Notes: generated by a model from the sequence alone, not told the origin. 21,477 bases of DNA from Magicicada cassinii (GCA_028571305.1 JAOXNS010233224.1:1-21477); one strand, 5' to 3'. Shown: positions 1 through 9,805, numbered from the stretch's first letter. Made by a program: numbers and translations.

Positions 1-24
1 GCACTGTTTCCGTATTCTCATCAT

Positions 25-70
25 TTCCGATCTGACGATGAGCTGTGAAGCTCGAAAGCGCTAATCGGAA
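25..70 (+). ncRNA. Hammerhead-ribozyme-like motif, Penelope-element type
   Basis: The stretch can fold as a minimal type I hammerhead. A perfect 7-bp stem I pairs TTCCGAT (25-31) with ATCGGAA (64-70). It is followed by the core CTGACGA (32-38), a 5-bp stem II GAGCT/AGCTC (40-44/49-53) closed by a GTGA loop, the core GAAA (54-57), a very short self-complementary stem III (AGCGCT, 57-62), and a CTA triplet fitting the NUH cleavage rule (cut predicted after 63). Hammerheads with tiny stem III are known from Penelope-like retroelements and retrozymes, where they usually act as dimers. One base (T39) sits between the core and stem II and is not in the textbook consensus, so activity is uncertain. 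Any element body would lie left of the window. The alternative is a chance or decayed stem-loop. Confidence 0.45.
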
Positions 71-366
71 TAATTTTCTATAGTGGTGTGCAACAGTGAT
101 TATTTATGATTATAACCACTAACACAACTTTCTTAATTTAAAATACTTTTATTATGTTTACTAGTAGAAGACTGAATTTCTTTAATGAAATACGTTTTAC
201 AGATACTTTTAAGCTGTAGGCCTGTCTGTATGTCGGCCTAAAAATAATGTAATTTACGTTTTGACTGGAACGATCAGTTAAAGCTATAAAATTGTTTGGT
301 TGTTATAATTATTTATTGTATTATTTGTTATCAACGTTGTTGTATAACTGATTTGTTTGTTTTCAG
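71..366. other. Non-genic AT-rich stretch ending in a 3' splice site
   Basis: No open frame of note is present. The last ~30 bases look like the end of an intron: a branch-point-like TAACTGAT, a T-rich tract and TTTTCAG ending at 366. AGGCCT occurs at 218-223. Confidence 0.4.
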
Positions 367-455
367 ACGAGTTTTTCGTTACGAACGCGGTGTCGACGAA
401 GCTAAGCGAACGTCACAGGAAACGGATGGTGCGTCGTGTTTGGAGCGTCGGCTTT
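367..455 (+). CDS. Candidate internal exon, unknown protein
   Basis: This is an 89-bp GC-richer island between AT-rich flanks. It is preceded by a good acceptor (TTTGTTTGTTTTCAG, ending at 366) and followed by a donor whose six intron bases are GTGAGT (456-461). Two of three frames are open. The better one takes two bases to finish a split codon, then reads 29 codons with 18 purine-first codons and many G or C third positions. It begins EFFVTNAVSTKL, continues through a basic stretch SERHRKRMVRR and ends VWSVGF. No start codon is needed for an internal exon, and none is claimed. I do not recognise a family. It could equally be a non-coding 5' UTR exon or a chance pair of splice sites; no partner exon is identified. 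Confidence 0.3.
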
Positions 456-508
456 GTGAGTAACACTGTGTGTGTGTGTGACCCTGCTTTGCATATAACT
501 AAGGTCTT

Positions 509-571
509 TAGTAGTAGTAGTAGTAGTAGTACAGATGAAGGGGGTTAGTGTAGTGCAGCATACAGATGAAG
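509..571. repeat. (TAG)n microsatellite plus short direct repeat
   Basis: About seven TAG units run from 509 to 531. Next to them the 11-mer TACAGATGAAG occurs at 530-540 and again at 561-571. Confidence 0.8.
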
Positions 572-2039
572 AGCGAGTGTGGCTGTATTATGTAGGGTTG
601 CGCGAGGGGCGAGGGGGTTACAGTCGGACGGAGAGCAGCTAACTAAACCAAGAAAGACATCTCACAACAACAATATGTCAACCCCATTGTCGTCGTCACG
701 ACAGACTTCTTCTTCCTCTCATAACCATTAAACCAAACCTAACCAACACATCACTACCACCGACCCTCGGGGCTTTCGCTACGATTCAAGCATTGTTATA
801 TACTGGAATTTTTTATTTTTTTCCCTCCTTCTGTAAAAGACCTGTCTGCTGCCCTTGTCACTGTGTGTGTGTGCGTTTTCATGACAACAAAAACCACAAT
901 ATTAGGCCTAATAAAGGAGTCTCGACGTATATATAGTAGTATACCGGTTATTATTATTATGTTTTTTAATAAAGCAGGGAGTGAACAGCGGTTGTGCGCG
1001 CTCTTCTCCAAGTAGTCTTCAGATTTTTTTACATATCGTGGCCCCAGTTGTGACAGTGTTTTATAAAACACATTTTGTTTCAGGAAACGAATTATTGTCC
1101 AATTTAGGTTTCATAGCGTTTCCCCTATACTAAGACACAAGGGACAGAAATGGATACAGAGTCTTCAATTCGTAGGTATTATGAAATTGTAGATATTTGG
1201 AACGTGGATTTATTTGTCTCGAGTGGATTGTATTTTGACAAAGAATTCTTAGGCGATTTGGAAATTAAGTTGTGACGATAATTAAAAAAAAAAACTAGAT
1301 TACTAAACGATATATAATAGATTCATTTAAATCGGTCAAAGTGGAAGTGACATGGCTTAACACTTTTTAGACCTGTAAATTTAATTTGCTTTGTGGAAAG
1401 CTACCGCTAATGACAATGTTTACAAAGAATAAAGGACACGAGTAATCGTTTTGTGTAACTGAATCTCCTTTACTACCCCCGTATACAAAAAACAATTGAT
1501 TAAAGTAAAAAAATAAACTGGTAGGCCTATTTGTAAAAGTACAGTAGTAGTGTAATCATATGTTTGTTGTAATCGCATGTTTCAAACAGTCAAGCGTAGT
1601 ATTGCGAACTTGAAGCCGTGTATTCTCACTGGCTCGTTGTTAGTTCACGTTACTTCTCGCTTTCTGTAAACAGTTTAAATTAAAACGACTCCCGTGTCCG
1701 AGATCTATAATTTCCAAAGAATCATTTATTTGACAACCCTTCAATGTTACTGCTACTATCATTTATAAAACAGGTTATAGTCTGTTACAAACGTTTTCTC
1801 GGTTTTTAAGTTGAACAGTGACAAGTGCTAGACTGTAAGTGTGTGCTTTCCGTGTATGTGTTTTTTTTTGGTAGCCGACAGTCGGCGGTTCGCGGTGACT
1901 TTCATAATCTACACATCGGTTTTCTGTAAAATATTTTTCCCGCTGATTTCGTACAATTGATAAACTGCAAATGGAGGAGAGAGAGATTGTATCAGACGGC
2001 TGTGTAGCGCGCGGTATACATTGTTTATTATTGTTATTA
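572..2039. other. No gene seen; intergenic or intronic
   Basis: The open frames here are short, low-complexity and lack splice or start context. A G-rich patch lies at about 600-640. TAGGCCTA occurs at 903-910 and 1522-1529. The rest is AT-rich sequence without recognisable repeats. Confidence 0.5.
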
Positions 2040-2190
2040 TTATTGGTGGTATGAGCCGTCGCTGTTGGCGGTTGGACAACGTTCGTGAGGGAATGTGTGT
2101 GTGTGGTCGCCAGGCCGGTCGACGTTTTTATTTCGTGTGATAAGTTCATTATATGTCCAGTGGACACGCGAACCGCCGTGGCTCCAATCA

Positions 2191-2251
<61 letters not shown>

Positions 2252-2420
2252 CGGCCGCTTGTATATACTCTGCGCGCGTGCGTCCTTGCGAGTGTGTACG
2301 CAAACTTCTTTGATCGCACTTTGAAAACGCCGGTTTTGCATGTGCGGCAAACGTGTATGAGTTTTTACCAGTATAACATGACCAGACGCCAAACGCGGTT
2401 ATGGTGGCGATCATTTAGCA
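2040..2420 (+). promoter_or_regulatory. CpG-rich tract with GAGA run and TATA-like box
   Basis: Local CpG and GC content rise above the flanks. A 56-bp (TC)28 run (2193-2248), which on the other strand offers many GAGAG sites of the kind bound by GAGA-factor proteins, sits directly upstream of TTGTATATACTC (TATA-like, about 2259-2270) and a GC-rich CGCGCGTGCG stretch. The arrangement resembles an arthropod core promoter with transcription starting near 2290. No convincing initiator or first coding exon follows, so this could be a microsatellite beside ordinary CpG-rich sequence. Confidence 0.25.
2193..2248. repeat. (TC)28 dinucleotide microsatellite
   Basis: Twenty-eight uninterrupted TC units. 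The long frames crossing it on both strands read as repetitive Arg-Glu or Ser-Leu and are repeat artefacts, not genes. Confidence 0.97.
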
Positions 2421-2797
2421 GACGAAATTGAAACAGACGGCCGCGACACGGAATGCCCAACTTGTTTATAGCGAATGACTCTCCAAGGTTATTTTTCTAC
2501 AGAGCGAATCTTGTTCGGTTCACTGTACCACAGATTATACTGATTCATCCCATCTCACAAGTTTAATATTTAAAATACTCAGTTGTCTGCTCGTGTGGGC
2601 TGTGCACAGAGTATTTGATTGCGCCGCGCGCATATACGTTGGGAGACGAGTGCTATCGCTTCGCGGGTATGTGAACGGAGCAAGGGTGTGTCGAAGGGAT
2701 GTGATACTGCGGAACCGTTAACCAAATAAGAAAGATTTTTTTTCTCTTCGTAAAGAAACGCTCCCGCCCGTTTATGTGAACGCCACAATATTATCAT
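2421..2797. other. No gene seen; weak splice-site-like signal
   Basis: An acceptor-like ATTTTTCTACAG ends at 2502. It is followed by an open frame to about 2720 that includes a short hydrophobic stretch. Neither the frame nor a matching donor is strong enough to call an exon. Confidence 0.3.
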
Positions 2798-2821
2798 TTC
2801 TTCTTCTTCTTCTTCTTCTTC
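2798..2821. repeat. (TTC)8 microsatellite
   Basis: Eight uninterrupted TTC units. Confidence 0.95.
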
Positions 2822-2890
2822 CGACCGATCTTGATATTGAAATCACGCCATTGGCGCGGCACATACGTGCAGCATCGTATTGCATTCTCG

Positions 2891-2940
2891 AATCGATAGT
2901 GAACTTTGTGCAAGTCGTCGATAATCGATAATTCGTCGAC
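2891..2940. promoter_or_regulatory. Cluster of ATCGATA sites
   Basis: AATCGATA occurs at 2891-2898 and 2923-2930, with further TCGTCGA words on either side (about 2916-2922 and 2934-2939). ATCGAT-type sites are bound by DREF-like and Onecut/Cut-class factors in insects. No adjacent gene start is visible, so binding function is only a guess. Confidence 0.2.
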
Positions 2941-4033
2941 ATTCGTTATGATTTTTGTTAGAATCAGATAAACTTCACAGAAAAAAGTGTAATTATGTCA
3001 TTAAATATTGCCAGGAAATGTTTAAGGTTTGACTCCTTATTCAAGCTTTGCATCTGTTATAAAAAGGTACAAACCTTTCTTGAGGGACTCGGGACCGCGG
3101 TAGCTGAAAATTCATGGACCCGTTTTTTAATTTGGTATACCATCTCTGTGTTAGCTCTTAAGATTTAAGATCTATTCCTCGATACAAATACTGGTGAAGG
3201 AACGAGTATTTGGTACTGTAATTAAGTTTTGTACTGTTGGTAGCCTTTGGTACTGTAATTATTAACAGAATTTTACGATGTTGCGAATACAACTGGCGGC
3301 ATTACTTTGATACACAAGATCAGTGCCTGGGGAATCTCTAGACCCGTTAACGAATTAAAGCAGGAATCGAAACCACGGACACTACAGTATGTTGTGTAAA
3401 CTGCCTCTCGGTTATCGCGCACATTATTACGGCAATAGAAACCTTTTACAGTCTGTCGGTTACATAATCACACTTCACCGACCAAGTGAACGTATGTCAA
3501 AAGCATTATCTGGTAACCATAGCGACGGTATCACTTTGTTCTGGCGCGCTCGCTTTCCAGAGGTCAAAAGCCAAGGTGAAGAGAGAAGGAGAACGTTTTT
3601 TCTCTATTTTAAAAGGTCAAATCCATATATACAGACTTTTTCAAATAGCCTAATCATCGAATTCTCCCACCTCATTATGGTTATAAATGAACCGAGCGTT
3701 TTTGTTATTGCGCGATTATGCGCTCGTTCGTGTTTGCGCGTGCATATATGTCGCAGGCCAGACAACAATTAGATGGGCGAGTGTCGACGCTGATGTTGCA
3801 TTTCAGCTTAAATAATAATAACAACGACGACGACGAGGATATGCCTTTGTCAACGCGGGGTGGATGGTGTATATTCTCTGTACCAAGTTTCAAAGCGATG
3901 GCAGTGCGCAGGAAATCAACCCCCCCCCACGTATGTTGTTTGTTATTTTATAGAGGTTACAAAACGTTTTGCCTGAATTAATAACGAAAACGAAGAATGA
4001 ATTCAGAAGAAATTGATGGCGTCAGTCAGCGCA
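2941..4033. other. No supported gene; one unremarkable 127-codon frame
   Basis: A 127-codon ATG frame on the plus strand (3389-3772) is about as long as chance allows in a window this size, and its translation has no recognisable motif. An AAT/AAC/GAC-rich stretch (about 3811-3837) follows a TTTCAG and would encode an Asn/Asp run. It ends near a C9 tract (3920-3928) and a weak GTATGT. It is not called as an exon. Confidence 0.4.
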
Positions 4034-4158
4034 TGTGTGTGTGTGTGTGTGTGTGATCCTCCCCACTTGTGTCAACACCCACCCTCTGCCATCTACCACT
4101 ATCTTATACACGTTTCCACCTTCGTTAACACCTACCCTTTGCTCTGTGTGTGTGTGTG
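4034..4158. repeat. (TG)11 and (TG)7 microsatellites
   Basis: Eleven TG units at 4034-4055 and seven at 4145-4158 flank a C-rich stretch of about 90 bp. An AAG|GTGAGA donor-like site at 4228/4229 has no convincing exon before it. Confidence 0.9.
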
Positions 4159-5062
4159 ATATCAAAGTTATTATAAGGTTTCTTTTCTTTCCCGACTCGA
4201 ACCCTCCGTACGTTTCATCCCCAATAAGGTGAGATTGTTAGGTTTATGTTGTTTACCAAATTGGTGTTCGTTTATATGCGTACGCGTACCTTATGTATTT
4301 TCGACTACGAATTGCGTTTTAGATATACAAGATTAGGCTCAAATGCAGTATGCATTAAACTGTGATATGTAAATAATTAAAAAAAAATTGTTTAATAGAT
4401 TTTAAAAAATTCAGTAGTGTTCTAAAAAACGAATTCTAGTTATAATCGTAAACACTTCTAAAAAGTTGACCGATCGGAAAGTGTCTTTCAGTTTTACGTG
4501 GCTTGTTTCATCACTACCGTAGAATATTCTTTGCTTTTTCACCGAAGCGTTTGATGCTTTTCAATCGTTTATTCAGACTGTAATTATCGAAGAATTAAAC
4601 ACAGAATGTTGAAGGGTTTGTGTTATATTCCTTCGTGTTTAGAAATAAAACGTGTGATGATCTCCTTCACTGTCACTGACACTAATTTCATGATGAAAAT
4701 TATCGTGTTACGAGCTACGTTGTAGTAGGCCTAGTTGACGGATTTCCTCTTCTTCCATATGAACTGGCCGCTGGCAACCCATACCATATACTCATTTTCT
4801 CTTTTTATTATAGGGTTAGGCTTTTGCCCTACAGAATCGGTCTCTATTTGTTCGGTCGTCTTGTGTGCTACAATACTTTCTTAAATCCGGTGTTTACGTT
4901 ATTTTTCTTCGACGTGTACAGAATGTTAAAATCTTCTTGCACACGTGAACTAAATATACTGTATATTCTGTATATAGTAAAGTTCTGTTCGTAGATGTAG
5001 ACCTATTGTAACAAACTATGAAATAACAGGATAGAGAAGCAGGTGAAACACGATGTAATGAT
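4159..5062. other. No gene seen; AT-rich
   Basis: There are only short frames. TAGGCCTA occurs at 4726-4733. Confidence 0.5.
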
Positions 5063-5247
5063 GGTGATCAATAATAATACTGATTGTATATAGGCTGCTA
5101 TAATAGTTTCTTCTGATGGATATTGTAGTGGTCAATAATAGTACTGATTGTATATAGGCTGATTGTATATAGTTTCTTCTGATGGATATTATGGTGGTCA
5201 ATGATAATACTGATTGTATGTAGGCTGCTATAATAGTTTCTTCTGAT
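5063..5247. repeat. Tandem repeat, three ~66-bp units
   Basis: The units start at 5063, 5130 and 5196 (the last partial). Each runs from a GGTCAATAATA-type start through ACTGATTGTATATAGGCTG to AGTTTCTTCTGATGGATATT. The middle unit replaces CTATAAT by a second copy of GATTGTATAT. The copies are about 85-95% alike, so this is a fairly young local expansion. The open frame reading through it on the minus strand is a repeat artefact. Confidence 0.9.
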
Positions 5248-5593
5248 TCTCTGTTATCTTTCCTGCTCGTTTTTATTCAGTCCTTTCTACATATCGCCAA
5301 CCTCCCAGATGTCTGTTTTAAATTAATTGTGCCTATGTGAAATAGTTTTCTGAAATCACAAGTTAAACCTAACGTGGTCAAGGTTTACACGTTATCGCTT
5401 TTTTTCATCGTTCGTCGGAAATGAAAGTTCATATCGGAGACTGTTTAAATAGTTTTTTACTTTTAGTAATTAGGAATTCTTACATCTGTATATACGTATT
5501 GATACTCGCACTAGAGATTAAAGTAGTTTAGTATATAAGGTTTGTGAGAACATAAGCAAAACCATAACACCACCATGTATGTAGACGCTGTGC
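5248..5593. other. No gene seen
   Basis: AT-rich sequence with no repeat, splice pair or long frame that I can support. Confidence 0.5.
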
Positions 5594-5651
5594 GATAACA
5601 CAGGGCAATTCGGCGACGATAAAACCGGTGTTATCACCACTGTGATAACAC
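5594..5651. promoter_or_regulatory. Triple GATAACAC site with perfect inverted repeat
   Basis: GATAACAC occurs at 5594-5601 and 5644-5651 on the plus strand and at 5628-5635 on the minus strand. The last two lie in a perfect 10-bp inverted repeat, GTGTTATCAC (5628-5637) and GTGATAACAC (5642-5651), with a 4-base spacer. GATAA is the core of GATA-factor sites, and paired palindromic sites suit a dimer or a cruciform. The flank to about 5720 is GC-rich. Confidence 0.4.
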
Positions 5652-7740
5652 GGTCTGTTGATAAGGGCTGGCCCAGCCGCGGGACCGCTTCCGTTACGCT
5701 GTTGGCGCGCGCAGCGTATCAAAAACACTACTGTGTCTGTACGTTTCGATAGAGACATTTTGGTTGTATCCGTCGCGTCCCGTTTTTTTAACATATCTGC
5801 GCGTAGGTCGGGTTTTCTATGTTACTTTGTTACATATTTAACGTAGTTATTTGTATACGTATCGTTGCCGCGTTGGTCAACTTTTCCTGTTCTTTCCGAT
5901 CGTATATCTTGACGACACATTTTGTGTACTCACCTTCACCTCCTCTTGCAACGGTTGTTTGAGCAACATATGGTCGCCCCCATGACAGAGAGCTCTTCCT
6001 CATTTTGTTCTTCTTCCGGTCCATTCAAATAACTTTTGGTGCCGTGTATGTTTTGTGGCACTCTTCAACTTGGCTATCCTACTCTGACGATCGTTCGTAT
6101 TGCCGCTCGTTGACCCCCGTATTGCTCCTTTCGTACGTTATACTCACGAGTAACCTGTAGGTTACACAGTGTACGTTTTCTTTGTAACAGGCATGTTTCT
6201 CTCAAATATGAACGTCTGTTTTCTATTAGGCCTAAATAATGGAACATCCTTTTCTTCGGACGAAAACATGTGAATGTTGATATTGTTACAATTTTCTGTC
6301 GTCACAAGTTGAGAATTCCACATTCCCCGAGTGGTGTAGTGAGTGGTTGGTTGCCGCACGTCTCTAACTCCTGCTGACTTCAGACAAAGAGATGAAAAGG
6401 TCGTAGCTTGAAAGAAGCCGCCCGCCCTCTTCTTTTCCACAACCTGGCCAACTCATTATCTGCTGATGGCACACGCTTCCGGTGAATAGACATATTAAGA
6501 CGTTCACCATTCGATTCTGATAATTTCGAATTGTTCTGTTTCAAGAAATACTATGGTTCGACATTCGACAACGTTCGTTTTATCTTTAGCGTTGAATTTT
6601 TGTGTGTAATAGAGTAAGTAAAAGATTTTGTAACAGAATACGAACAAAAGTTTCTTCGGTGCCCTGTGCGGAAGACGTAAGATCGAATACGCATATAAGA
6701 GGAAAAACGATAGCTCCGCTATTTTAGGTTACAGAATATCAAATTCGCGTAAAGTGTGACGCATAAGAATAGAAATAAATAAATTTGGAGTGTATCGGAC
6801 GAAAGCTTCGGCACTTAGCGTAAGGTTTATCAGACCTCAGTGTGGAATAGAAACTTGCAGCGTTCATATTATGTAAGAAAAGCAAGAAAACAATAACGAT
6901 AACACTGATAGTTTTATCTTATGTAAATATGAAAACGTTATGTTGGAACGAAATAAAACAAAGATGATACCGTGTCTGTTTGCCAAAGCCTCCGTAATCT
7001 CGTTGTTGTAAGCAGGGACTCTCACCACTCGACATTGGACGTACCGTACCAGATAACGGTGGCTGTAATCTACTCGGTGCATTCTAACGTGGTGTGTTTG
7101 CCATTTTTTGTTTCCTTTTTGTTTCAAAATTAAGAAAAACTGTGTTTCTTCCCCTGTAAAATCGTTTGTAGCCGTTCTTTTTAGGTTTACCAGGAATCGT
7201 TTCACGTGAATGGTTTGGAGCACAGTAGTATTCTAGGCCTGTGAAAATCTTAACTTTTTTTTCTTTTTATCTTTTCCGTTTGCACGAGTTAATTCCATTT
7301 TCATATGTCTCGTTATCCCAATTGCCTGTTTCGATTCTATTGCTTGGCTTTTCTGGTCTTTTCTTGGATGCTTGTCATTCTAAAATCCTGTTTGGAATTA
7401 TGCATTAGGATTCGTTCAGCATATCAGCAGTATGATTAGGCTTTGTGCAAGGTATTTAAAAAATGGAGCATATTATTCCTAATGTGGAGATCTCAATAAT
7501 TCACCATACCATATTGCAAATAAGCTAGCGACACAGACTCAGTAGTCATCTGTGGTCTTCCAAGTGTTATTACTATCTTGTTAGCCCCCCCCCGGTACGT
7601 ATCTGTGAAATAATCGCTGTTCACTTGTAACTTTGTGGTGAGGGGAATATTATATTATCTACTTTCGGCTCCTGGAACATACGGTACGTTTATCATTATA
7701 AATCGTCTTGTAGAACAAACGTAGGCTTTTTCAGCTGACT
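5652..7740. other. No gene seen
   Basis: Several frames of 60-120 codons lack start context, domains or splice pairing. TAGGCCTA occurs at 6227-6234 and TAGGCCTG at 7234-7241. A C9 run lies at 7585-7593. Confidence 0.45.
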
Positions 7741-8420
7741 CGGTGCGCGCTCATGTTACAGCTGATTTAGTCGTGACGAACAGATATGAAATCCGCGGCC
7801 CCGATATTCCGTTCGAGTCTCGAGGAAGTCGTACAAAGGGCCAGGTCTTTGTGTTGTGTTTCGTTCCGAGCGGAGCGGTAACTGAATTCGATGCTAATGA
7901 GAAGCAGCGCGCGCGCGCCCGTATGTCTGTATGTGTGAGTTTTGGTAGTGTGGGAAGAATCTGGCCAGATATCACGTGCTCTATAATCAGACGCGCTGGA
8001 GAACAACGAGAGGGTTAACCCTGCAATCATCGTTGGTTAGTATCTATCTACCGCACGAATGAAACCTTTGTTTCTTCTCCGAGTCGTTATGATTGTTATT
8101 ATTATTCCAAGTCGGATTGCAGCTGTTGAATACGGGTAACAAACTTGTTTTTGTTCGATTTATTATCGCCGTACGTGTTTCAATAGCTAGTTCTCTCGGC
8201 GCGTAACATTGTTCGGCGTTTGTACAGACGTGCGTGCCATATCTTCGACGCGGTAACCGATTAGCTACTGCAAGTTTCAGCTACTTACTTGGTCTGCTAC
8301 GTATTTTGAAGCCGTCGAAACGATCTCGTCACGTTTACGCGTTTTCGTTATTCAAACGCGCGCGTACGTGAGCCATGGATTCGATTTCCAGCGCAGCCAA
8401 AAGTAGCCGTCCAGAACGAT
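7741..8420. other. CpG-rich stretch, no identified gene
   Basis: GC and CpG content are higher than around it, with (GC)6 at 7907-7918 and many CGCG words near 8200-8370. Overlapping frames exist on both strands at 7743-8030, but none has a recognisable motif, so the frames reflect the GC content. It may be a regulatory CpG island-like region. Confidence 0.35.
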
Positions 8421-8473
8421 TAATCTTCTATGACAACACGATGACAAACCAATAAGCGATGTCCCGAGGCCTG

Positions 8474-8490
8474 TTCACAAGAGGGCGTCA
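8474..8490 (+). promoter_or_regulatory. CTCF-like site
   Basis: TCACAAGAGGGCGTC matches most positions of the CTCF core CCASYAGRKGGCRS, missing at the first, fifth and one later position. A second, differently built match lies at 10265-10278. Confidence 0.25.
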
Positions 8491-8659
8491 GGAAACAAAG
8501 CTGTGGTGGGTGGCGATTTTTCTGAACAGACCAGCAAGGCCGAATCGCAAAATGAAAGATTGTCTCTCTTTTTTTAATTATTGTAATTGAAAATTATAAA
8601 ATATTAAAACAATTCGAACTAGCTCAGTCAACGTTTTTTTTTCTACTTCTTTAACTTCC

Positions 8660-8680
8660 TTGTTAGGACTGTCCTAACAA
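8660..8680. repeat. Perfect 21-bp palindrome
   Basis: Arms TTGTTAGGAC and GTCCTAACAA flank a single central T. Another GGTCCTACA follows at once, echoing the GGTCCTAACA theme. It lies at the edge of the minus-strand repeat fragment and may be part of it. Confidence 0.85.
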
Positions 8681-8699
8681 CGGTCCTACATGTTGTCAC

Positions 8700-8935
8700 T
8701 ACCTCTTTCTTGGGCGACCAGTGCTCCTCTTGGTGTTTGGATGGCTATCTCATCCGTCCAGTTCCGAGGCTGCCCGTTGCTGCTTTGAGCCATCCATATT
8801 TTTCCGGTGTATAGGTGGCCACCAACCCTCCTCCTCCTCCTCCTTTATCCGGGCTTGGGACCGGCAGTGGTATCCAATGTGCTATTCAAATTCACACATT
8901 TTCATTTACCACAGGCGGAGCTCGCTTTTTTGTAA
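8700..8935 (-). mobile_element. Interspersed-repeat fragment, probably retroposon-derived
   Basis: Read on the minus strand, the segment runs GCGAGCTCCGCCTGTGG, then CCGGTCCCAAGCCCGGATAA, a run of AGG triplets (8827-8844), GGGTTGGTGGCCACC and TATACACCGG. The 'GGTCCCAAGCCCGGATAA - AGGAGG - GTTGG' series resembles one I know from the 5' parts of non-LTR retroposons and their short derivatives in invertebrates. That identification is from memory and family assignment is uncertain. No intact reverse transcriptase or endonuclease frame is present. Confidence 0.4.
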
Positions 8936-9373
8936 TTAAGAAAAATCATTGCTAAAATCTGATAATCTCTCGGATGACAGCTGAATTATTAATGTTATTC
9001 TGAATTAGTAATGTTTGTCTACTTAGCCGGTACCGATGTTATGATAGTAGTTATACGCGTATGCTACACGTAATTCTTCGGATTGGTGATGTAGGAATAC
9101 AGATCTATAACTATAGGTTGGCTAAGTCTTCCGATTCCCAATGTTCATTCCGGTAGCCCGATATTCATCACATTATACTATTAAGCAAAATGCGTACGTT
9201 AAATACTAAAAGACTAACGGTCGTTTATTAATTGAGAACTGCGCATAGTGACAACCTTCGTTTGTTGTTCGTGGTGGGCTATCCAACAAAACCAGTGGAA
9301 CACTACTTGTATACATAGTAAAGCTTGTCGTTACATCCATGCAGCTGTTGGCATTATGCAAAGGCCTACCTAA
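8936..9373. other. No gene seen
   Basis: AT-rich sequence without a long frame. AGGCCT occurs at 9362-9367. Confidence 0.5.
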
Positions 9374-9805
9374 TTAGCTGTTACCAACGGCGAAGAGGAA
9401 AGAAAGAAAATTGGAATAGAACTGTAACGGTAGTCGGTTGTATTTTTTGTCGTGACATATGTGTGTCCTGCAGCTTTGAAAGAGAGGGCAGGTTTCCGTA
9501 GAATCGCAGACAATCGCGTATGGATTTGTGTCCGTGTCGCATTGTTTCGGAGTCCACATGCCTTTCATTAGACAAAGAGGCCAGTTTTTGTAACCTTTAT
9601 TGTCGTCGCGAGTTTGTATGCCGTCCCCACCTCGGTATGCCGTACTCGTTCTTCCATCTTCTGCGGCGTGCTTTAAATTCAACGTCGTCTCCGTTGTTGC
9701 TGATTTTTCTTCATTGGTCGCAGACGGTAACAGAGTTTCATGTCGAAGGTTTACCCCAGAGATTTGATTCTCTTGTTTCCTACTCAGATGGAGAGTATTC
9801 AGTAT
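9374..9805 (-). CDS. Candidate coding exon with six clustered cysteines
   Basis: A minus-strand frame stays open for 143 codons from 9805 down to a TAA at 9376-9374. The region is richer in GC than its flanks. Its codons strongly prefer a purine first base, especially in the middle part (roughly four in five there by eye), a signature of real coding sequence. The translation is Thr/Glu-rich (SATNEEKSATTETT), then polar, then has cysteines in WPLC, PKQC, AIVC, TETC, FQSC and THIC with spacings of about 10, 10, 5, 5 and 4 residues. It ends in a hydrophobic stretch FLSFLFAV. The first ATG falls only at the cysteine part, so an upstream exon is needed. A donor G|GTAACA at about 9385/9384 would remove the stop. 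I see no strong acceptor. It suggests an extracellular protein, but no family is recognised. Confidence 0.3.
   Translation of the reverse strand: MLNTLHLSRKQENQISGVNLRHETLLPSATNEEKSATTETTLNLKHAAEDGRTSTAYRGGDGIQTRDDNKGYKNWPLCLMKGMWTPKQCDTDTNPYAIVCDSTETCPLFQSCRTHICHDKKYNRLPLQFYSNFLSFLFAVGNS

Noticed and set aside
628-650. CGGACGGAGAGCAG resembling the start of miR-184
   Set aside because: Only nine bases match and the flanks do not form a hairpin.
1775-2431. Overlapping frames on both strands across the TC run
   Set aside because: They read as long Arg-Glu or Ser-Leu strings through the microsatellite and have no other coding sign.
2503-2720. Acceptor plus open frame with a hydrophobic stretch
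   Set aside because: No good donor at a consistent frame position, and no coding periodicity that I could confirm.
3389-3772. 127-codon plus-strand ATG frame
   Set aside because: About one or two frames this long are expected by chance in the window. No domain, signal peptide or splice support.
7810-7830. GTTCGAGTCTCG as a pol III B-box of a SINE
   Set aside because: The upstream sequence has no A-box, and no related copy was seen in the window.
8379-8395. GGATTCGATTTCC as a pol III B-box
   Set aside because: No A-box at suitable spacing and no tRNA-like fold.
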